Source: Pseudomonadota bacterium
GTDB taxonomy: Bacteria; Pseudomonadota; Gammaproteobacteria; Burkholderiales; Thiobacteraceae
Length of the DNA: 64,000 nt
Assembly (NCBI GenBank): GCA_021812385.1
Contig: JAKANO010000013.1
Coordinates: 32,369-96,368 of the forward strand
Reading direction: 5' to 3'
Below are positions 58,512-64,000 of the stretch, piece after piece (the first letter of the stretch is position 1; each line of letters opens with the position of its first letter). The notes beneath the pieces were generated by a model that was not told the DNA's origin, searched no databases, and saw nothing but the letters and a program-made list of their open reading frames with translations. Both the position numbers and the translations under genes were made by a program.

Positions 58512-60338
58512 TTGCAAATCAATCCCAGAATCGCCCTTGCATTCGCGCATGACGTTGTTGCCGCCGGTCTTGCCTGGGCGCTCGCCTATTGGTTTCGCTT
58601 TAACTTTGAATTTCCCAATCCGCATAACACGGATTTATTCCGAACCCTGATTTGGGTGGTGCCGGTTCAGGCGATTATCTTTTGGCGCTTCGGTTTATAT
58701 GGCGGCCTTTGGCGCTACGCCAGCATGCACGATCTAAAACGTATTCTGATAGCGGTCACGGTGGCGGCGCTGGCTGTGCCGGTGGTGTTGTTTATGTTTC
58801 GCGTACAAGCGCTAGTGCCGCGCTCGGTGCTGGTGCTCGATCCAATCTTATTGACGATGTTGATGGGCGGCAGTCGTCTCGCTTATCGCGCTTGGAAGGA
58901 ACATCGTCTCTATGGTTTGCTAAGTTCGCAAGGGGAACCGGTGCTGGTGTTGGGTGCCGGCGATACTGCGATAACCTTGGTGAAGGATCTGGAGCGTAGC
59001 AGCGAGTGGCGCGTGGTGGGGTTTCTGGATGACGACGAGCGCAAACAAGGGCGCTTGCTACACGGCTTGCGTGTGCTCGGTAAAATCGATGCGCTGCCCG
59101 AAATTGCACAGAATTTAGGTGTGCGTCACGCGATCTTGGCCATGCCTTCCGCGCCGCATCAGGTTCGGCGCAAGGTGGTTGAGCTATGTGGTTCGGCCAA
59201 TGTGGCGTTGCTGACCGTGCCGGCGTTCGAGGATTTGATGAGCGGACGCGTCACGGTTTCGCAAATTCGCAAAGTCGAAGTGGAAGACTTGCTGGGACGT
59301 GAACCAGTAGTGTTGGACAACGAAGGTTTGCACGAATTAATCAACGGCCGCACGGTGATGGTGACCGGTGCGGGCGGTTCGATCGGCTCCGAATTGTGCC
59401 GTCAAATCGCCCGCTTTGGCCCGGCGCATTTGGTGTTGTTCGAGGCTAATGAGTTCGCCTTGTATGGCATCGAGCAAGAGTTGCGCAATTCGTTCGCGGG
59501 CATTTCCTTAGCGTGCGTCATTGGCGATGTGAAAGATGCGTACCGTGTCGATCAGGTGCTCACCGCTTATCAACCGACGGCAATTTTTCATGCGGCGGCT
59601 TACAAGCATGTGCCCTTGATGGAAAACGAAAATGCCTGGGAGGCGGTGCGTAACAATGTGCTCGGCACCTATGTCCTGGGCCAGCAGGCTATCGCGCATG
59701 GTGTGAAAAAATTCGTGCTGATTTCCACCGACAAGGCGGTCAACCCGACCAATGTCATGGGCGCCAGCAAACGCTGCGCGGAGATGGTGTGCCAGGCCTT
59801 GCAAGGCGCGGCGGGCACGCGCTTCGTGATGGTGCGCTTCGGTAATGTGCTGGGCAGCACCGGCAGCGTGATCCCGCGCTTTCAGCAGCAGATCGCGCAG
59901 GGCGGGCCGGTCACCGTCACGCATCCGGACATCATTCGTTATTTCATGTCCATCCCGGAAGCGACGCAATTGGTGTTGCAGGCCGGGGTGATGGGGCAAG
60001 GCGGCGAGTTGTTTGTGCTGGATATGGGCGAGCCGGTCAAAATTGTCGATCTGGCGCGCGACATGATTCGACTCTCCGGTTTTAGTGAGGACGAGATCAA
60101 GATCGTTTTTACTGGCCTGCGTCCCGGCGAAAAATTATTCGAGGAATTACTGGCGGACGACGAACACACCTTGCCCACACCGCATCCCAAATTGCGCATC
60201 GCGCGCGCACGTTCGGCTGAAGCGGATTGGCTGGCTGAAGCGAGTGCTTGGTTTGGTCATGATGGCGTGCGCAGCGAAGATGAGGTGAAGCGGCAATTGC
60301 GCCAGTGGCTGCCGGAGTACGCGCCGACCGGCAGGTAA
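58512..60338 (+). CDS. WbpM/PglF-like UDP-N-acetylhexosamine 4,6-dehydratase
   Basis: About 608 residues from TTG 58512 (TTG 58467 is also possible). The N-terminal third has four hydrophobic spans (AFAHDVVAAGLAWALAYWFR and others), then a CoA-binding-like domain (VLVLGAGDTAITLVKDLERS). The SDR domain has VMVTGAGGSIGSELCRQIAR, AAYKHVPLMENENAWEAVRN, NVLGTYVLGQQAIAHGVKKF, VLISTDKAVNPTNVMGASKR (Ser-Met-Lys in place of Ser-Tyr-Lys, as in WbpM/PglF), FGNVLGSTGSVIPRFQQQIA and MGEPVKIVDLARDMIRLSGF. It makes the UDP-4-keto-6-deoxy-HexNAc used by the adjacent initiating transferase. Confidence 0.92.
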   Translation: MQINPRIALAFAHDVVAAGLAWALAYWFRFNFEFPNPHNTDLFRTLIWVVPVQAIIFWRFGLYGGLWRYASMHDLKRILIAVTVAALAVPVVLFMFRVQALVPRSVLVLDPILLTMLMGGSRLAYRAWKEHRLYGLLSSQGEPVLVLGAGDTAITLVKDLERSSEWRVVGFLDDDERKQGRLLHGLRVLGKIDALPEIAQNLGVRHAILAMPSAPHQVRRKVVELCGSANVALLTVPAFEDLMSGRVTVSQIRKVEVEDLLGREPVVLDNEGLHELINGRTVMVTGAGGSIGSELCRQIARFGPAHLVLFEANEFALYGIEQELRNSFAGISLACVIGDVKDAYRVDQVLTAYQPTAIFHAAAYKHVPLMENENAWEAVRNNVLGTYVLGQQAIAHGVKKFVLISTDKAVNPTNVMGASKRCAEMVCQALQGAAGTRFVMVRFGNVLGSTGSVIPRFQQQIAQGGPVTVTHPDIIRYFMSIPEATQLVLQAGVMGQGGELFVLDMGEPVKIVDLARDMIRLSGFSEDEIKIVFTGLRPGEKLFEELLADDEHTLPTPHPKLRIARARSAEADWLAEASAWFGHDGVRSEDEVKRQLRQWLPEYAPTGR

Positions 60339-60359
60339 GGCGCCAGCAACGCAAGCGCC

Positions 60360-61484
60360 ATGGCCTTAAAAATCCTATTCTCGGAAAGTTCTCCCAATTT
60401 GGGTGGTCAAGAGTTGCAGTTGTTGCAGCAAATGATGACCCTCAAGCAGCGTGGCGTGGCGGTTAAATTAGCTTGTCGGCCGGCGAGCGGCATCTTTCAA
60501 GCCGCCTGCCAGCGCGGTTTGGAATTGGTGCCGATCGCGTTTAGAAATAGCTTGCACCCGCCCAGTATTCTTCGCGTCCGGCGCTTGTTGCAAGACTGGC
60601 AACCGGATGTGGTGGTGAGCCATAGCGGCCATGATGCGAATGTGTGCGGCGTGGCGGCGCGCCTAGTGAATTCGATGCGGCATCGACCGCGCATGGTGCG
60701 GGTTAGAACCTATCAGCATGGCATTCCACATGCCTGGTCGTATAACTGCTTGGCCGATATGACTTTGGTGCCAAGCCAGGAAATGCGTGCACGAATTTTG
60801 CGCAATCCCCGTATACAGCCAGCGCGAATACATGTTTTATATCCTGGTTTGGATTTCGCGGAGATTGCGCGCGATGCGCAGCAAACCTTGCCGGAAAGTG
60901 TGGCGGCTTGGCTGGCGCAGCATCCGGGTCGGCTCATCGCGCATGCGGCCATGTTGCGGCCCGAAAAAGGTCACTTGATGATGCTGGATGTGCTGGCGCG
61001 TCTGTTGCCGCGCTTTCCGGATTTGCGTTATGTCATTGCTGGCGAGGGCGAACAACGGACGGCTATTGAAGCGCGGGTGCGCGAATTGGGCATTACGCAA
61101 AACGTGTGCATGGCCGGCATGCTGCAACCGGTAGCGCCCTTGCTGCGGCGCGCGCAGTTGGTCATCATGCCATCCTTGATAGAGCCGCTGGGCATGGCGC
61201 AGATCGAGGCGCTGAGCTTGGGGGTGGCGGTAGTGGCGAGCAATGTCGACGGAATTCCGGAAACCATCGATGCCGACCAGACTGGATTATTGGTCGAGCC
61301 AGGGGCTATTCAGGCTTGGGAAGATGCCATCGCTTGGGCGCTGGATCAGCCGGAACATATGGCGGCAATGGCCGCCGCAGGGCGCGCGCGGGTCTTGGAA
61401 AAATTTTCCATCGAAGCCAATATCGCGCGTTTTTTAGCGTTGATACAAGCAGGGGCAACGCCGCAAAATGAAGCTAAAACATGA
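60360..61484 (+). CDS. Family 4 glycosyltransferase
   Basis: A 374-residue GT-B enzyme: KILFSESSPNLGGQELQLLQ, DVVVSHSGHDANVCGVAARL, RTYQHGIPHAWSYNCLADMT, HVLYPGLDFAEIARDAQQTL, LIAHAAMLRPEKGHLMMLDV, YVIAGEGEQRTAIEARVREL and MPSLIEPLGMAQIEALSLGV (E-x7-E). The nearest functional type is unclear. It starts 22 bp after the dehydratase stop and overlaps the O-antigen ligase gene by four bases. Confidence 0.88.
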   Translation: MALKILFSESSPNLGGQELQLLQQMMTLKQRGVAVKLACRPASGIFQAACQRGLELVPIAFRNSLHPPSILRVRRLLQDWQPDVVVSHSGHDANVCGVAARLVNSMRHRPRMVRVRTYQHGIPHAWSYNCLADMTLVPSQEMRARILRNPRIQPARIHVLYPGLDFAEIARDAQQTLPESVAAWLAQHPGRLIAHAAMLRPEKGHLMMLDVLARLLPRFPDLRYVIAGEGEQRTAIEARVRELGITQNVCMAGMLQPVAPLLRRAQLVIMPSLIEPLGMAQIEALSLGVAVVASNVDGIPETIDADQTGLLVEPGAIQAWEDAIAWALDQPEHMAAMAAAGRARVLEKFSIEANIARFLALIQAGATPQNEAKT

Positions 61485-62686
61485 CGCAAAATAAACTCAA
61501 TCATTTGGCCAAGTGGTTCGCCATCCCGATTGGTTTTACCATTCCGATTTCCACGGCGGCCGATAATATTTTGCTGTATTTGACGCTCACTTTTTTTCTG
61601 TTGGGTGGCAATTACCGGCATAAGCTGCGCACCATAATTTCAAACCCGATCGCAGTCGCTGCGCTGTTGCTGGTGTGCGCTTTGCTGTTGGGCGGGCTCT
61701 ACGGCGATGGCGAATGGCGCGATGTGCAGCATTACTGGCGCAAGTATGCGCCGTTATTTTCGATCGTGTTTTTAATCCCTTTGTTTCAAGACAAAACTAG
61801 CCGCGAATATGCCTTGACCGGATTCATGCTCGCGATGGCGCTGACCTTGTTTTTGTCTTGCATCATCGCCACCGGTTGGTTCGCGGATCGCGGCTGGTTT
61901 CAAGGCGCGGTGGACAATGCCTTCGTATTCAAGCTGCACATTACGCAAAATATATTCATGGCTTTTTTTTCTTATGCGCTGGCGCTCAAGGCCAAGTATG
62001 CGGTACAGCCAAGGTGGCGCAGGGCGTATGCGGCGGCGGCGCTGCTGGCGGCTTATAACGTGCTGTTCATGGTGCAGGGGCGCACCGGGTATGTGGTGTT
62101 GGCGGTATTGCTGACGTATTTTTGCTTTCGCCTATTTCGCTGGAAAGGTATGGCCTTGGCGGGACTTGCCGGCATCGCCGTGGCCAGCGCCGGGTACTTT
62201 GTTTCCACTACCCTGCACGAACGCGTGGACTTGGTCATCCAAGAAACCGCTGCTTGGCATCCTGGGCATGGCGCCACTTCTTCCTCCGGCTTGCGCATGG
62301 ATTATTGGAGCAACAGCCTGCGCATCATCCGCGATCACCCGATCTTGGGTGTCGGCACCGGTGGTTTCGAGAAAGCCTATGCTGAAAAGATTAAAGGCAC
62401 CAGCATGGAGCCTTCGAACAATCCGCATAACCAATTTCTGTTGATCACGGCGCAGCTCGGCATCGTGGGATTGGGTTTATTGTTGTATTTATTCTTTCAG
62501 CATTGGCGTACAGCGGCTTGGCTGCCAACTCTATTTGAGCAAGACATGGCGCGGGGCGTGTTGCTGACGATTGTGAGCGGAAGTCTAATAAATTCGCTCT
62601 TGCTCGATCATGCGGAAGGGATGTTTTTTGCCTGGATGAGTGGCGTGTTGTTTGCCGGCTTGAGTGCCGCACGGCAACGAAAATAG
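61481..62686 (+). CDS. O-antigen ligase/polymerase-like membrane protein
   Basis: A 401-residue protein with about 10-12 membrane spans and the Wzy_C-type signature: YVVLAVLLTYFCFRLFRWKG, a periplasmic loop with GLRMDYWSNSLRIIRDHPIL and GVGTGGFEKAYAEKI, then NPHNQFLLITAQLGIVGLGL. The PHNQFL and DHPILGVGTGGF motifs are typical of WaaL and also of many Wzy polymerases, so it may ligate O-chains to lipid A-core or polymerise repeat units. It is the last gene of the run on this strand and converges with the fucosyltransferase-like gene, four bases apart. Confidence 0.88.
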   Translation: MTQNKLNHLAKWFAIPIGFTIPISTAADNILLYLTLTFFLLGGNYRHKLRTIISNPIAVAALLLVCALLLGGLYGDGEWRDVQHYWRKYAPLFSIVFLIPLFQDKTSREYALTGFMLAMALTLFLSCIIATGWFADRGWFQGAVDNAFVFKLHITQNIFMAFFSYALALKAKYAVQPRWRRAYAAAALLAAYNVLFMVQGRTGYVVLAVLLTYFCFRLFRWKGMALAGLAGIAVASAGYFVSTTLHERVDLVIQETAAWHPGHGATSSSGLRMDYWSNSLRIIRDHPILGVGTGGFEKAYAEKIKGTSMEPSNNPHNQFLLITAQLGIVGLGLLLYLFFQHWRTAAWLPTLFEQDMARGVLLTIVSGSLINSLLLDHAEGMFFAWMSGVLFAGLSAARQRK

Positions 62687-62690
62687 CGCT

Positions 62691-63620
62691 CTATAGCCAG
62701 CCGGTATTGGCGCTGCGCGTTAAATCAATCCCCTCGAACGCATCCGATATTGCCGTGGTGTCGCTGCCATTGCGCCCCGCGGCGCGCCAGCGCGGCAGTC
62801 GGCTGCCGTATAAATTCACCGCGCCCTTCAATGGCTGTTCGCGCGTCGCCCCCGGCAGCGGCACGATACAAGTGCTTGCCGCACCCAACACATTCGCGGC
62901 CCAATGCGAGTAACCCGAGATGGGTGTTGCCAGTATTACCGGGCAGCAGGCTAGTGCAAATAAATCGGCTACCGGGTTGACCCGCGATTCGTGATCCGGC
63001 CCCTTGTAGCGATAAGGCGAGTCGATGTCCAAGGTCAGCACGTCGAAATTCTGGTGCAAGGCAGCGTAGGTGCTGGGATCGCCAGTGCTGGATAGAAAAA
63101 AACAAACATCTTTTTGTTGTTTGACGATGGCCGCCATGGTGCGCTCGTACCACCACGTCGGCACCGCCGGCCATTCGATGCCATCGATCCGGTAAGTGCT
63201 GGCGTCGGTCAGCGTGTAGTCGCCATGGCGAATGTGCACGCCGACCAGTGGCCGCGTTTGCACCGGCGCAAACAGGGCGCGAATTTGCGCCGCCAAGGCG
63301 GGATTTAAATGAATCTTGGCTGCGGTTTCCAGGTAGATGGGGTCCAGCACTGCGGATGGACCATCCAAGGAGCGCAGAATAATTTTTTTGCCGCGCAGGC
63401 CGGCGAATTGCGCCGCATCGCAATTGCGCACGCGCAGCGCGCCGATGCGGGCCAGCAGACGCACTTTTCCGCGCCGCGTGTCGTCCACGCTGAAAGAATC
63501 CAGTTCGTGCCAATCCAAAAGGATTTCGTGGCCATAGGCCTTGCGGATGGCGAAGGCCAAGGGCAGGGTTTCCAGGCGATTGGTGATGCCGACGAATTCG
63601 TCGATATATAGTTTTGGCAT
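62691..63620 (-). CDS. Fucosyltransferase-like protein (GT11/GT23-type H-x-R-x-GD motif)
   Basis: A 309-residue reverse-strand protein. The N-terminus (LYIDEFVGITNRLETLPLAF, AIRKAYGHEILLDWHELDSF) and the core motif PLVGVHIRHGDYTL resemble the H-x-R-x-GD motif of alpha-1,2/alpha-1,6-fucosyltransferases and NodZ. The later blocks FFLSSTGDPSTYAALHQNFD and VNPVADLFALACCPVILATP with ISGYSHWAANVLG match the C-terminal half of that fold. Because gmd-fcl provide GDP-fucose, a fucosyl modification of the surface glycan is a sensible inference. It is the only gene on this strand in the right half of the window, and may be expressed separately from the shared 39-bp divergent gap. Confidence 0.68.
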   Translation of the reverse strand: MPKLYIDEFVGITNRLETLPLAFAIRKAYGHEILLDWHELDSFSVDDTRRGKVRLLARIGALRVRNCDAAQFAGLRGKKIILRSLDGPSAVLDPIYLETAAKIHLNPALAAQIRALFAPVQTRPLVGVHIRHGDYTLTDASTYRIDGIEWPAVPTWWYERTMAAIVKQQKDVCFFLSSTGDPSTYAALHQNFDVLTLDIDSPYRYKGPDHESRVNPVADLFALACCPVILATPISGYSHWAANVLGAASTCIVPLPGATREQPLKGAVNLYGSRLPRWRAAGRNGSDTTAISDAFEGIDLTRSANTGWL

Positions 63621-63659
63621 GGGTTGCTAGAATATAGAAATTTCAGGCCAGCAGTATAT

Positions 63660-64000
63660 ATGAGCTTCATGTCCATGAAACCGCCGCAGCGCGTGTTGTT
63701 GATCGTCACTAGGCGCATTGGCGATGTATTGCTGACCACGCCCTTGCTGCATTCCTTGCGGCAGGCTTGGCCCGAGGCCGCGATCGACGTGCTGGTGTTT
63801 CGCAATACCGAGGGCGTGTTGCGCGGCAATCCGGATATTCACGAGATCATCACGGTGCCGGAGCATCCGGGCTTTTGGCAGTATCTCAAACTTTTCTTGC
63901 GGCTGTTTCGGCGCTATGACCTGGCGCTCTCCACCCTCACCGGCGACAAGCCGACGCTCTACGCTTGGGTCGCCGGCAAGCACCGCATCGGCATAGATCG
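63660..64000 (+). CDS. GT9 heptosyltransferase-like protein, N-terminal part (runs off the window)
   Basis: The first 113 codons are visible, from ATG 63660 (63669 and 63675 are alternatives): RVLLIVTRRIGDVLLTTPLL, HSLRQAWPEAAIDVLVFRNT, EGVLRGNPDIHEIITVPEHP and DLALSTLTGDKPTLYAWVAG followed by KHRIGID. This is the N-terminal GT9 domain of ADP-heptose:LPS heptosyltransferases (RfaF/RfaQ group). The RRIGDVLLTTPLL motif resembles the WaaQ/RfaQ branch. The C-terminal donor domain is beyond the edge. Confidence 0.85.
   Translation, partial: MSFMSMKPPQRVLLIVTRRIGDVLLTTPLLHSLRQAWPEAAIDVLVFRNTEGVLRGNPDIHEIITVPEHPGFWQYLKLFLRLFRRYDLALSTLTGDKPTLYAWVAGKHRIGID

Overview
The window looks like a chromosomal segment of a betaproteobacterium, probably in the Nitrosomonadales/Gallionella-like part of the class. 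This rests on gene order and protein style (pilT/pilU, yggS-proC-yggT-DUF167, riboswitch-controlled thiC, pcm-rhodanese-tolC-waaA-waaC), not on a marker-gene comparison. No rRNA, tRNA, CRISPR array or transposase gene was seen.

Region 1 (1-13.9 kb) is conserved core: twitching-motility ATPases, PLP homeostasis (yggS), proline synthesis (proC), a YggT membrane protein, a DUF167 protein, a dynamin-like GTPase, thiC behind a TPP riboswitch, a PCMT-family methyltransferase, a rhodanese, a TolC-type channel, and the inner-core LPS genes waaA and waaC facing a WaaE-like glycosyltransferase. Two non-coding repeats lie here: a dyad between yggS and proC, and a 240-bp nested inverted repeat in the waaC/waaE-like divergent gap.

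Region 2 (13.9-38.5 kb) is accessory surface-polysaccharide DNA, by eye poorer in G+C than the core. It opens with an orphan CcdA-like antitoxin, rmlB, a four-helix-bundle (S23-type) cassette and rmlA. Next comes an unusual tight operon: NeuB-type synthase, KdsC-type HAD phosphatase, SDR, aldehyde dehydrogenase, NeuA-type CMP-sugar synthetase, full-length transketolase and a GMD-like dehydratase. This reads as a pathway to a CMP-activated ulosonic acid without the usual amino-sugar genes. It runs into a Wzm/Wzt ABC exporter with an extended Wzt C-terminal domain. Two paralogous 574-577 aa surface-carbohydrate proteins flank the exporter and share an identically spaced four-cysteine motif. A GT2/membrane-hairpin/coiled-coil/methyltransferase fusion and an SGNH-like protein also sit here. 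Together they suggest a capped, ABC-exported O-polysaccharide.

Region 3 (38.5-47.3 kb) makes nucleotide sugars. gmd-fcl supply GDP-L-fucose. An EPS-type MarR regulator with a palindromic upstream site precedes a CDP-sugar set: rfbF, rfbG, cupin epimerase, C-methyltransferase, DegT aminotransferase, NeuD-type acetyltransferase and a CmcI-like enzyme.

Region 4 (47.5-64 kb) is an assembly and modification block: three methyltransferases, a MurJ/Wzx-like flippase, several glycosyltransferases, an AsnB-type amidotransferase, a WecA/WbpL-type initiating transferase, a WbpM/PglF-type dehydratase, an O-antigen ligase/polymerase-like protein, an opposite-strand fucosyltransferase-like protein and the start of a GT9 heptosyltransferase. 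The locus therefore appears to hold parts of both an ABC-dependent and a flippase-dependent polysaccharide route.
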